Shown here: positions 12,840 through 24,349 of the stretch, one piece after another
Layout: every line of letters begins with the position of its first letter
Position numbering within the stretch: position 1 is the first letter of the stretch
Source: Straminergon stramineum
Taxonomy: Eukaryota > Streptophyta > Bryopsida > Hypnales > Calliergonaceae
Direction: 5' to 3'
DNA: 64,000 nucleotides
Assembly (NCBI GenBank): GCA_963920665.1
Contig: OY987265.1
Location: 36,833,001-36,897,000 of the forward strand
Program-made: the position numbers and the translations under genes
The notes under the pieces: generated by a model
The model's input: only the letters and a program-made list of their open reading frames with translations
What the model was told of the DNA's origin: nothing
Databases searched by the model: none

Positions 12840-13316
12840 ATTCATTTGGAGACCTCTATGATTTAAACCACTTAGATCTTTGAGGAAGTGGAATTTAAAA
12901 TTTTCTTGAGTCCTTTAGGGGTCTCACAAATCTTTGGGACTTGAGGCTATTTGGTTCCATCTAAATTATGCCTGCATTCCACATTTGGAAAATTTTGCAA
13001 CTTCGTGTATTTAAATCTATGTGCTAGAACTTCAAGAACTATACATGAGTCTTGGAAACAACTCACACATTTGTGGAAGTTGGATTTGGTGCATGGCTTT
13101 GTGGTTTGACACTTTCAATTTATAGAAAGTGCATTCTTAGGTGATGTTGAGGTATGCATAGAAGATGCCTTGACACCTTGGTGAAATGAGAGATTTATCT
13201 TGGTGGAGCAAGACATGAATTTCATACAATTTCCCATTGAATGCTCTCTAAAAACCACCAAGAGACAAATTGACAAATTGATTTTTGATGAAGCAATGTC
13301 TACCAACACTCAAACT
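12840..13316 (+). pseudogene. Decayed 3' end of TNL1 (LRRs plus C-terminal domain)
   Basis: After the TNL1 stop, LRR-like reading continues in another frame (LLDSFGDLYDLNHLDL then stop). A post-LRR stretch then reads EVCIEDALTPW, ILVEQDM and TTKRQIDKLI. The same stretch follows TNL2 at 40440-40660 as EVCLEDDLTTWWGKR and ILVEEDM. I infer that the ancestral protein was longer and that both copies lost this tail. Confidence 0.65.
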
Positions 13317-14100
13317 TGATTAGTCCTTTATTTGGAAGGTGAAGTTTCAAGCCTATGTTCTCCCTTGAACTTCATTGATGTAAGAAATTTGTATTATCTT
13401 GGTATATAGGAGTTGATCTCATAAGATTCTTAATCCTTAAAGGACCAGAAGGCCACTAGGTGGCTTCTACAACATTGTATTTTGCACCCCTGGTCCTTTA
13501 AGGGTTAAACAAACCATCCATCTTTACTGAATTATCACTTTGGCAATTAGCAAGACTTCAAGAACTCAAGTTCCATTAATTCCTTAGTGCCATCAAAGGT
13601 GTATTCCATAAACCATGTCACTATTAGAGTGATGTTCAATACATTGACATAGAAGCCTTCAAGAATGTTGCTCATTTTAAGATTGTATGGTTTGTAAGAT
13701 TTGTATGTTGACCTTGTTCAATGGATATTTTCTTTAAATTCTTATACTTATGCTTGTTTTTATATTAGAACTTGAGGAGTGAGGCTCGATTACAATAGCC
13801 TTGCTTCCAATGTTGCCATCAATTTTTCATCCTTGTCACTAAAGGGACAAAATCAATTTCTAATTTATCTCATTTGAAAATGTGCAAGAGAATCTAAGGT
13901 TTGCATTATCTTGAGTTTCTCGCTTTGTAGCTTAATATTAGAATATTCAAATGTATGTCATACCTAGAGGTTATGGTTGGAATAAAATATTTCTAAAAAT
14001 ATGAATTATCATTTTTTTGAATGCCCCCACTTTTTAAAAACAGATTATACTAGAAATGTCAGATTATTTTGTTTTTAGACATTTGCCTCATTACTTTTGT
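13317..14100. other. TNL1 downstream flank, duplicated after TNL2
   Basis: Blocks around 13317-13425, 13555-13700 and 13800-13930 match 41165-41265, 42207-42365 and 43200-43285 in the same order. No gene is seen. The flank is interrupted here by a 71-bp TTAA element. Confidence 0.6.
13434..13504. mobile_element. 71-bp TTAA-flanked miniature element
   Basis: The body starts TCCTTAAAGGACCAG and ends CTGGTCCTTTAAGGG, so 14 of the 15 terminal positions are inverted repeats. It is flanked by TTAA at 13430-13433 and 13505-13508. The paralogous flank of TNL2 (about 42150-42185) lacks it. Confidence 0.7.
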
Positions 14101-14108
14101 AAACTTAA

Positions 14109-14947
14109 ACCCTTAAACATACGAAGTCTTCTCCAAAATTAACAATTTCAAAAAATCATTATAAAGTGCTATTTAGAAGAATATTTTGGAATTAATATAC
14201 TTATAAAAGTTGAAAGTTATGAGTTTTAGATTCCATGTATATGGTTAGATTCACCAATGTCATCACCAACATTTAAAAAAAAATTTAAATTAAAGAAGAA
14301 AATCCCTTCTGAATTTGATTATAAGCCAAATATTATCATTTTTTGAGTAAAATTTGTTGGAATGAACTTGAAATGAGGTTTCCATGACATGCGGTGGTTT
14401 TTTGAAATTTTTATGTTCTTAAAATCTATGACCTCATTTTTGCAAATCTAGTTTTGAACTAGAGTCAATGCAATTATGGCTTGAAGGCCATATTCGTTAT
14501 ATTGAGACTTTTCGCAGATTTTGAGACAGAATGCTAGTTATTGGAAAATTCCTTTAAAAAATTAGGAATTGAAACCAAAAATAAATAATGCTCAAATAGT
14601 AATCCTATAATGAAATTCTAAAAGTTGGTGTTGTTACCTATTTAAAAAAATACCAGTAAAGAGATAAAACGGTTTATCCTCGAGTCGAGGATAAAATTGA
14701 GACTACGAAAGGTCTCAATATAACGAATATGGCCTTCTTGGTCAACCACTTGACATACTTGCTCATTCGTAAAAAATATTTAAATGTACTCTAGTAAGAC
14801 TAAATACAACTATTAGATAGAACAACAACTTGATAAAGTATCTCTACAAATTAAGCTGACTTTCATCAAAAGTAATAATGAAGATGAAACTTGAGTTTTA
14901 ATCTCTTCATTGTCTAGAAAGTGGACACCAAAGCGCTCAGGAGGGTA
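14109..14947. mobile_element. TTAA-type element, older relative of 55668-56237, with a nested insertion
   Basis: It starts ACCCTTAAACAT after TTAA 14105-14108 and is homologous along its length to the element at 55668-56237 (for example ATGGTTAGATTCACCAATG and TATTTTGGAATT). The right end (GCGCTCAGGAGGGTAA) is decayed. A separate inverted-repeat element is inserted at 14483-14737, which explains its greater length. Confidence 0.6.
14483..14737. mobile_element. 255-bp inverted-repeat element nested in a TTAA element
   Basis: Perfect 26-bp terminal inverted repeats lie at 14483-14508 and 14712-14737, starting GAAGGCCATATTCGTTATAT. The pairing continues imperfectly inward. The related element at 55668-56237 lacks this block. 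Its interior holds a perfect 11-bp stem, 14673-14683 with 14685-14695 around a single G. Confidence 0.75.
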
Positions 14948-15184
14948 ATTTGTTGATTGTCATGGCATGTTGACTTTCACTACTAGATTTGCAAATTAGA
15001 AAATATGTAGTCTAAAGGCTAATTTACACCAAGGCCAAAGATAAGGACCTCTTGAATTTTCAAGGTAATGATTGGTCTAAAAGTTAGTAGAGGTCCAAGC
15101 ACTTGGGCGCTAGGCATTATTTTCAATATCCCCTAAAAAGTAGGAATCATTGCATCTACTTTATCCCCCGGACTCAACAAAATC

Positions 15185-15451
15185 CACTAGAAGAAAACTA
15201 CATTTTACTTGTCAAAAATTGCGTTTTACTCAATAGAAAAGTATGGAGTCGATTTTGTTGAGTTCTCCCTTTGTAATGCAAAATTTTTCATTTCAACATT
15301 TCAACACAAAATTTGACAAGTAAAACAAAGAATTTTGTATTAGAATGCAAAATTTTGGATTACAAAGGGAGACCTCAACAAAATTGCCCCCATACTTTTC
15401 TATTGAGTAAAACGTAGTTTTTTACAAGTAAAACACAATTTTCTTCTAGTG
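15185..15451. mobile_element. CACTA-like foldback MITE, 267 bp
   Basis: The ends are CACTAGAAGAAAA and its inverse, with arms of about 105 bp that pair nearly throughout (15185-15290 with 15345-15451). It is flanked by a 3-bp direct repeat ATC (15182-15184 and 15452-15454). CACTA ends with 3-bp target duplications are typical of EnSpm-type elements. Confidence 0.85.
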
Positions 15452-16177
15452 ATCCTTACGATTTGATATTAAAAGAAAAAAGTGAACTTCCATGCAATGT
15501 TGTTGATTTTGGGTTTCTTTTAAAATTAGTTGTTGTTGAACTCTAGTGTCAAATCTCTAAAGTAAAATTTGGCCCCCCCTCAAATGCCTTCAATCTTTTT
15601 TTAAACAAGAAAATTAAAAGTTGCTATGGGTTGTATTGAATTAAGAGACGATCTCAACCATTGAGTTGATTAGTGTTTAAGGATTTTTGGTTATCCACTA
15701 GAAAAAAAATGTGTCCAATACAACTAACTACCATGCAACTAGTGTCCTATGCAATGTATTGCAACTATAATCCTCTCTATTAGCACCAAATCTAATGTAA
15801 TTGTTTTATGTCATTGTTTTACAACATTGATATATTGTTTTAGTTGCAAAGCAATCAATCTATAGTTGCAAAATACAACTAGGAAACTACTAGGAAAAGA
15901 TAGCAACTGTAAAATGACCATAGTTGTTTCCACGTCACTTTCTATTCATTTCCTAGTTGCTTTCTAGTCATACTCTAGTTGTTTTTTAGTTGTTTCCTAC
16001 AGTATAGAAAGTTCAACCTTTCCATTGATTTGGTGGCATAGATTTGATTCACTTTTCTATTGATTTGGAGAGTAATTTGTTGATTTGGATAGAAATCAAT
16101 AGAAAAGTGAACCAAATGAATGCAATGAAATCAACAAAAAATTGAATTTTTTAGTAGTAAAGCTAGTCGTTTCCATT

Positions 16178-16421
16178 AGATGGAATTCAGCTACCTTGGA
16201 AGACCATTTCAGGCTCATTCCCGATGCAAGGAACCAACTAGGATTGCCCAAAATTTAAAACTATGAAAAAATTAATTTAAAAAAAAAAAAATTATTTTAA
16301 ATTTTCATTATTATTTGATATGGCTACCTCCTGACCATGTCAACAAGCCATTGTGGCCAAGTTCCCACAGTTTGAGAACTTGTGGAAATTGACAGTCTTC
16401 CACAGTAGCTCATTCTCTTCT
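16178..16421. mobile_element. AGATGGGATTCAGCT-family MITE, decayed copy
   Basis: It starts AGATGGAATTCAGCTACC and ends GTAGCTCATTCTCTTCT, which are imperfect inverted repeats. It is homologous end to end to 40838-41097 but has lost most CpG sites to TG/CA. It is nested inside the 1.7-kb CACTA-like element. Confidence 0.7.
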
Positions 16422-16967
16422 AATGCTAGTCACTTTTAAGTCATACACTAGTTCTTTTTTTAGTCATTTTCTAGTTGGTTCCTAGTTACTTTCAAAATTC
16501 ATTCCCATTTCTCTTATATCAATTGTCCCATATCAATTATAAAGAGTACCATTAGATTGGACATATAAGATATGTAAGTTGTTGTAGTTTTCTGCAATGA
16601 ATTTTGTTGATAGAATTCTAAGATTTTTACAATTTTTATGATTTGTAGATTTCTATAGAGTATGGATTTCTATAATTTGTAGATTTATACAATCTATAGA
16701 AATCAAAAAATATATCCAAGAAATTTTTAAATCTATGAAATTGTAAGGTATCCTAAATCAATGAAATCTATTAAATACCAATAATTGAATTTTTGAAATC
16801 TAGAAAGAAGGTAGATCTAAAATTTTGAAATCTAGAAAAAGGGAGTTTTGAAATTCAAAAATCTAGAAAAAGGTAGTTCTAAAGTATTTAAATCTAGAAA
16901 GAAGATAGATATGAAATTTTGAAATCTAAAAATCATTGAGATTCATATTTTAAAATCTACACATAAA

Positions 16968-17240
16968 GGGAGATTTGGGGGCAAAGGATGCCCATTTCAG
17001 GGTTGTTCCCCTACATGTTCTTTGTGCTATCCAGGAATGGCTAGCTGCTATCAGTAAAACAAATATAAAAAAATAAAAAAAATAATTAGTTTTGAAATGC
17101 AAAAATAAAAGTTGAAAAAAAAATTCCATTTATTTTTGACATGGCATGGTCTCGGCCACATCAAATTGCAACAATGGCATAGTTCCTGCATTCCCCACAA
17201 CTTGGAAATTCACAAGCTTGTGAAGCCCTCAATTCTCCCC
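16968..17240. mobile_element. Divergent relative of the AGATGGGATTCAGCT MITE
   Basis: GGGAGATTTGGGGGC at the left and its imperfect inverse at the right enclose the same order of blocks (ATTTCAGG, an A-rich centre, GACATGGCATGGTC, a TTCCCCACA-like block) as 40838-41097. The boundaries are approximate. Confidence 0.4.
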
Positions 17241-17424
17241 AAATGAATCTACAAGTTGCAAAACAAGTCACAAATGAATCACCTTTTTCCTAGATTTTAG
17301 GGTGTCTACTACAACTACAAGTCTCCTAATTATCACCAGTCACAAACCAGTTGCAAGTGTCCTATACAACTGAAAACCAATTATATAGTGTAGTTGCAAA
17401 ATCCTTCATTTTCTTCTAGCGATC

Positions 17425-19880
17425 ACAGTTAAAAACACTCATAGGCTATGAAGTGCACACTCAAGATGTAGGGGTTCAATTTGTTGAATGTTAGAGGTGG
17501 TGGAGGGTATGGATTAGAGATTGTAAAGATTGGAGGTGAAAAGTGATGTAGAGACTAGAGAAGGAATAGCAAAAGCAATGGTGTTAGGTGGTAATGGCAG
17601 TGATTACAATCAGTCAATGTGGTTGTGCTTACTATTGCATTTTAAGCACAATACATCCAAATTAGTTGTTGCCGACAATACCATCATATTGCAAGCTATA
17701 TGTATTGCATCTCTAGTAATTGCAAAATTATATGTCTAAGAATTTCAAAAAGATTTAGATCAGTTCCCTATTTTTCAGAAAAAAAAAATATGAATTGTGT
17801 ATATTGTAAGTTATGAAGACATAATATTAGTAGGATCAGGAATCTAGAATTTGTGATGTTTCGACTTCAATGTATAAATATCATTGTGTTTTTCTAGAAA
17901 TTAGGATTTAGATAAAATTATGCTCCAAATTGGTTCATTTGTCCTTCATTTGGGTGGATGAGTTACGATAGATGCTACACCTCTATATATTGTGAAATTT
18001 TGTGTCAAAGAATTTCAAAAGAGAGCCTAATCAATGATCTAGATATTGCACATTTATGAATTGTATACATTGTGCCTTGTGAAGATGTAGACATGATTTG
18101 TTGTTGCACAAGTCCTTGTTTTTGAGTAACAACAACGGTTTTGAACTTCCCTACTACCTTCAAGTTGCATTTCTATCAAATGCAGCCATTGGAATTATTA
18201 ATTTGCTATACTAAGACATGGAGCCTTTTAGAAAAGGTTTATGGCAAGTGGATTTGAGAAAGAGAGAAAATTGACATGTTGAACTAGTTAAGTAGTTTCT
18301 TATTACTGTTTTAATTTTATATTTTTTTAATTTTGTCAATTGGTGCATTATTGTTGTTGGAAAGTTTCTAAGGAAGTTTTTTTTGTTTTCATGGTTTATA
18401 GGGGTGTAGCAATGAGGATTGTTGGGTTGGGGTAGTTCAACCTCATAGATGAGCATTTGGAGATGAATGTCTTGGAGTGATTAGGAAATCGATATCAATG
18501 GCTCCAATGACTTTGCTTTTGGAACAAAATTGCTTTGGCCAAGAGGTAGGAGTTCTTTAAATGTTGTTGATTTTTTCAACTAGAAAGATTATTTTCTAAT
18601 TTTGGGAAGTTGGAAATTGTAGTGTTTATAAAATTTTCAAGCGGAAATTTTTGTTCTAAATTCAAACAAACAAGGTTAGGGGTTCCATGACTTGCCTTAG
18701 AACAATATTGATTTGTTGCATACTCTTGTTATTTTCTTAATTATTTCTAAGGTTTTTGTTTTCTATTTTAAGTTCTTGTTCATGTTGGCATATTGACATC
18801 TATATTGCTTATTTTTGTGGCGCTAGAAATGTAGTGTAAGAAAGGCTTGGGAAACAAAACCCAAAGAATCCCTCGTAGTGGTTCTTTCATTTGGGAAAAG
18901 TCAAATAGTCTATCGTTGTGTATCTAAGGTCACATTTATTGTAAGAAATCACTCAATTTTGATAATAAAAGGTAAAACTTAATTTTATAATTTACTTGTA
19001 GGGAATGTATAAGGATTTCTCTAGCCTATTCTAATATTAGTCCAATTCCCATAAATACAAACTAACGACATACTATCCCAATCCTATACTAGAATTCTAA
19101 TTTCAATTTGCCAAGGGTATGTAAAATAATCATGGCTCCTATTCAATTGACCTAATCAAGTCCACAAAATTTGTACATATTCCTTAATTACCTTTCCAAT
19201 TTAATTTATTGTCGATTGGCCCAATATTCAAAACAACTAGAAGTAAAGATTCATTATGTTAAATTATGTGTGGGGCAAATGGTCATGTTAGCTTCCCAAC
19301 ATTAAGTCAATTGATCCAATGCCCACATATTGCATTTACAACTTTACAATTTGCTACTTGGTCAATTTGTCTCACTAAACTACTACAACATCCTATCAAT
19401 CTATAATGAGTTACCAATTTGTCTAAACTTTCACATACTATCACATCAAAAGATACACAAAGATTCTATAACAAAGGATCTTGTTCCCTATTTCTTCTGC
19501 ATCAAAATCTCATCACACGATGTCAATTGATTATTTTAATACCATGTGAATTGCAAGACAATTTGACTATACTTTAATTCCATAACGAAACCATTGTTGA
19601 GACCATCCACTTAATGAAACATCTAAATAAATTTAATCCTTTTTATTATAAACTAATGGACTTCTCCATTGATTACAACCAATTTATATTTTTATTGGTT
19701 GTTTCATTTTTATTATTCTTATTCTAATTTAATTTGACTATTACATACTATAATTATAATGAAAATACTAACTAAACTTTGGACTATTAAACAAATTCAA
19801 AGAATACTTCTTTAACAAAATAGATCACTTATTCAATTGTTGGTCACTTACCATCTATTTGTCTTCCAACTACTCCCTTT
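17425..19880. other. AT-rich intergenic DNA, no gene seen
   Basis: Small open frames occur, but none resembles a known protein or is repeated elsewhere. No clear repeat or RNA gene is seen. Confidence 0.4.
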
Positions 19881-19889
19881 GACTTGATC

Positions 19890-20980
19890 TCCAACACTGG
19901 TCCTCTAATCATTGGTTTGCAATCAACACTTCCACTCTCCATCGATTTGACATCTACTTCTTCTCAATAGCAAAACTAAAGAATCAATTTCTGTTTGATT
20001 GATTCAATGACCCACTAAGACTAATCCTTGGCCACTCACTCACCCAAATTTTAAAACTTCTCGTCTTCCAATACTGATTTCATTTTACCCCATTAGTTCA
20101 CCAAGCTCTCCCAACTTCCTTCTCATCTATTTGACATCAATTAATTAAAACTTAATAATAGTTTGTCTATAGCCTTTACCATACTAGTAGACTTAACTCA
20201 CAAAGAACTTCAATGCCACTCATTGCCTTAATCTCTCCTCAAATTATACTCACAATCTATTTGACTTAATACTTCACTAATAGATTGAGATTTGAGAACA
20301 AAATAAGGAACAACGCCAATCTTTGGCTCATTGTCCTACTCTTCAAACTCATTGCCACTTATTGGCAAGATTGATTATTTGACACACTCACAAGAGACAC
20401 CAGTTATGCAAAAATGAAACAAAATGAATTGACCAAACTCACAACTCTCGACCATTAGACAAATACAAGAAATAAAAGTGACAATGCCAATCATTGGCTT
20501 AATTTAAGAAATTCTTGTACTCACCAACCTCTTCTTCCATAAAGCTCTCACAGCTCAAATATTTAAATGAAATATAGACTAATGAATAGCGCCAATCCCT
20601 AGCTAGTTGTCCTACACTTTATCACCACCAATCCCTGGTTAAACTAACAACTTGACACATACACATAAGACCTCCGCAACTTTACCTAACAGTGTATGAT
20701 GACTTGACAAATTAAGATATTATACCAAGACCAAGCCAATCACTAGCTAAATGAATAGTTAATACACTCCTTACAAACTTAGTTGCTCTCAATAGGAAAA
20801 GATTATTTAACAATACTCACAGCTCACGATTATTTGACAGAACAAAAGAAAACAAGCAACGGCCAATCATTGGCTAAGTCGCTAAACACAAAAGAATGCC
20901 AATCACTAGCAATTGGACAACAGAAGAACAACAAGCCAATACTTTGCTGTAAGAAAATGAGACACAACAAAGATTAGCCA
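19890..20980. repeat. Degenerate tandem repeats with GCCAATCATTGGCTAA core
   Basis: Variants of the partly palindromic core recur near 20310, 20349, 20482, 20588, 20630, 20738, 20863, 20896 and 20938. They are spaced roughly 35-170 bp apart and are often preceded by CAA-rich and followed by TTGTCCTAC or TTGACA-like blocks. The units are too diverged to define a consensus length by eye. Confidence 0.45.
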
Positions 20981-21689
20981 AATAGACAATTTGCTTTAAT
21001 TATGAAGGAATTACATGAGTACAATAGATTGGAAAGCAATCACTACAAACACTGAGAGAGAGAAAAAAAAGGCAAGACTATTTGCCCTTATACCTTCTTG
21101 GCCGTAACTAACTAGGAGTTAATTGCCAAGTCTATTTGCCTAACCAACAATAATCTCCCTAACTAGTTGTCTATTGGTCCTTTCACATTAACATGCATAT
21201 TTGACTGCATTTACACTACACTTTAACTTCTAATAGACTCCAACTATTATATTTAACTTTTACTTATAAAAACATCAAAAATGCACAAAAATTCTATCTA
21301 CACACAAACTTACACACCATTTTTTATTGGAGTCTTGAATTGGATAGACATTTCCAATTTTGAGTAGGAGGTTTGAGGATTCATCTTCTTGGATTGTATC
21401 TCAAGATTGTTTGCAACCAAATTTTCAAATGTAGAATAGGTAGAAGAATTTATTTAATAATGTCTTTATAACAATGTTTGAAGTGCTGAAGCTATGTACA
21501 TTATTTGTCTAGTTTGCCATAAGAAAACCAAGGTTAGAACATACAATCTCTAGATTGTAGATCCTAAGACAATTCAATTAAAAAAATTAGTTCTTTTTTG
21601 TGTAAGTAAATTTTTTGGAGGATAGAATAGAAAATTGGCACATGTACAAATATTTTCGTATTATTTAATACCAAGTTCACACACTTCTT
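20981..21689. other. Intergenic DNA, no gene seen
   Basis: AT-rich sequence with a purine run (GAGAGAGAAAAAAAAGG near 21055). No supported gene or element is seen. Confidence 0.4.
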
Positions 21690-22250
21690 CATTATACCCT
21701 TTAAAAATTTTTCTTCAAATGAAAAAATGATAGATGTACTTGATTTTAAAAACTTAAGGCATATTTTGTTTGAATAAAATTTCTAAAATTCTTTTAAAAA
21801 AATGGACTAGTGTACCCTTTCAAGGATTTATTTTGAATGTCTTTCATCAAATGAAAAAATGATGTGTATAGATATTTTTAATTTGATTTCAGATTTTTGG
21901 GTAGTATCTACCACTTCTCATTTTGGGTTTTTACATTTTTTGATATGGTTTGTCAACTATCCCTTCAAAAGAAGCAATAACTACCTAGTTAATAAGTACA
22001 ACAATATTTGCCACTTTTGAGGATATAGTGACAAATCATATAAAAAAGAGTGAAAAAACAACATGAATTTTAAAAAGGACACATCTTTTTTTTCATTTGA
22101 TGAAAAATATTTAAAACAATAATCTCAAAAGGATCTTTTTTTGAGAGAACTTCAAAAAATTTATTAAAAGAAAATACGACATAAGTGTTTTAAAAAAACT
22201 ATAGTTATCATAAACCCAACTTGCAATTTCGTTCAAGTTTAATTTTGGGG
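21690..22250. repeat. AT-rich foldback (large imperfect palindrome)
   Basis: CATCAAATGAAAAAATGATG and flanking blocks at 21820-21870 pair with 22075-22130. TTTGATATGGTTTGTCAAC near 21940-21960 pairs with 22025-22045. The centre lies near 21990. A second, direct copy of the ATGAAAAAATGAT block sits near 21718. It is probably a decayed transposon; the ends are not defined. Confidence 0.5.
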
Positions 22251-22395
22251 TATACCGCTTCAATTTTTACCAAAATTACTTTGCATGTACTTTTTTAGGG
22301 CTAGAGCTTTAAGTTTCAAAAAGCTAGCAACACTACAAAATCAATGAATTGAGTTTAACCTTATTGTATACAATAGGAATAGAGATATTCATTAA

Positions 22396-22585
22396 TTCTT
22401 AAAAGACACGACGGCCGTTTTTTGTCCGATGAATGACAAAGAATCCTTATGTGTAGGACAACAATGTAATTATTCATCCTTTGAATTTGATTGTGAGAAG
22501 AGGAGGTCTTTTATAATAGTTTGACTTCCAATGATTACTATAATATCCAAAGGACTGATTTCGATGGTCACCAGTTTGTCCTTTA
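22396..22585. mobile_element. TTAA-type MITE, family of 31418-31638 and 60449-60670 (diverged copy)
   Basis: The left side follows TTAA 22392-22395. The internal blocks TTTTTGTCCGATGAATGACA, TGTAGGACA, TTTGACTTCCAATGA and GATGGTCACCAG match the two other copies in order. The right end is altered and approximate. Confidence 0.6.
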
Positions 22586-22599
22586 ACCCTTAAAAGATG

Positions 22600-24330
22600 A
22601 AGCCCCCATGACCAAGGTGAGCAAAACTGCTCCAATTATTGGACCAATAGGTGCATTCTATTTTTCTATAGTCAACAATGAAGGCATCCATCAAACAAAA
22701 AATGTCTGCTTCGATGTTTAAGGTCTAAGAATTAAACAATAGCAAGCTCACATGCATAAACCAATTTTGAAAAAAAGGTATGAAAGTTGTCCTTCACTTC
22801 ACATCTTTTTGTCCCACCATTCCAACTTCTTGCCTAAAATCTTTGCAGTTTCCGTCACAAGCATCACAAATACAAACCCTCGAAGATCAAACCCTACAGC
22901 AAACATTGTTTTGAATGCACAACTTCAAAATGAAGGACTAAAGAATTCCAACACCATAAACATCACAAGGACATTAGTTAAGAAAAATTAAATTAATTCA
23001 TGAGAATAAACTATGTAGGGGAGGCAACCCATTTCTAACCACTTAAGCATATACATGTATTCTCAAGGGAGATTTCAATAGTGGGAAATTTTCTTGTATG
23101 TAGAAATAGAGTTCATAAGATTTTCATAATTTTTCAGATTTTATTTCTCAAAACATAATTACTGTAAATTTTTTGGCTGAAGATTTTGCTCCACCTATAT
23201 AGGTCATATATACCTTCTTATTTCCAACCAAGGGATGGTTGCAATATTGTGAATCTTGTAGCCAATCATAATGTGCCACAATTGCACCAGAAATTGTGCC
23301 ACCATTAATCATTGTAATCACCTCCTGATTGAAATTACTCCACCTTACGTTGCTAGAATGGGGCGGTGATCAAGAATGGGTTGTCACCCCTAAGTAGTAA
23401 ACATCTTGAGGAGTGCATCGATTATAAATAAAACTACTATAATTCAACTACAAAAACAAATAAAAAATCATTGCAACAACTGACACACATTACCGCTATA
23501 AGAACAAAATCCTTACCCCACTGAAGTTCATGGTGCACAAGCGTGGAAATCAAGTTGAAATTCTTCACTTTGTTGTCATTCCAATACCTCCCACGACCCT
23601 CGAAGAAGACACTAAGTAATCCATATACCCAACATACGAAATGGAAAACTTTCCAAAACCCTCAATCTCCCTTGAATCTCCACCCAAAAACCTACAAATG
23701 TGCTTTAAACAATCACTAGAACACCTTTTCAATGCAATCAACAATTGTGACACCGATCACACTCAAGTTTGAATAAAGATTTTCTACCAATGCAAATGCA
23801 GTTAGCGCCCGTCCTAACCTAATAAAAATAGAATGTATAAGAGGGATTGCCAACATTATTTCATTGGCATTACCAAATCAATTTTTCCTTGGTTGGGATG
23901 ATTCAAACTTCGAGAGGTATCGTCAACGACATTTTTTCATGTTGAATTGGAGGTTTTAAGACATGATTGCATTCTTGAACGCCAATGAAAAAATGTCCCC
24001 TTTACAGAAAAGATCGATTGTGCTCTTTAATTCTCCAAACATTATAAACTACTATCGTGCAATACAACAATTTGATGGAGGAGACATCGGTGAGGGAAAA
24101 TATATCACAAGATTTGGTGCAAGAGAAGACAAATACATACCACAAATACAAACCCACAATTGTGCACAGAGATTGAGATGACAAAATCCACTCCTTGATC
24201 ATAGCTTTGCTTCTCACCACAACAAAACCTTTGCCCTCAAAAACCTTAGAGCAAGAAAAAACTTGAAGCCTTTGCAAGTGTCTAAATTCCACAAAAGTCG
24301 CCTAACATCTCAGAGTTCCTACACCCCAAC
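22600..24330. other. Intergenic DNA without a recognised gene
   Basis: Modest open frames occur on the minus strand near 23565-23753 and 24002-24292. Neither shows a motif I recognise or a copy elsewhere in the window, so they are not called. Confidence 0.35.
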
Positions 24331-24349
24331 ACCTCTTATTGTAGGAAAC

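Larger units (their letters stand above)
15696..17421. mobile_element. CACTA-like element without transposase, about 1.7 kb
   Basis: The left end is CACTAGAAAAAAAATG and the right end is CATTTTCTTCTAGCG, flanked by ATC at 15693-15695 and 17422-17424. Subterminal regions are rich in GCAACTA / TAGTTGC motifs, as expected for CACTA subterminal repeats. It carries the MITE at 16178-16421, a related element near 16968-17240, and a degenerate tandem run with AAATCTAGAAA units at about 16796-16925. No transposase is visible. Confidence 0.75.

Noticed and set aside
12910..12925. GTCCTTTAGGGG after TNL1 as a TTAA-element end
   Set aside because: There is no TTAA, and the sequence continues the decayed LRR region with a parallel after TNL2.
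24002..24292. Minus-strand 96-codon frame
   Set aside because: No motif, no splice-compatible neighbour and no second copy. It is left uncalled.
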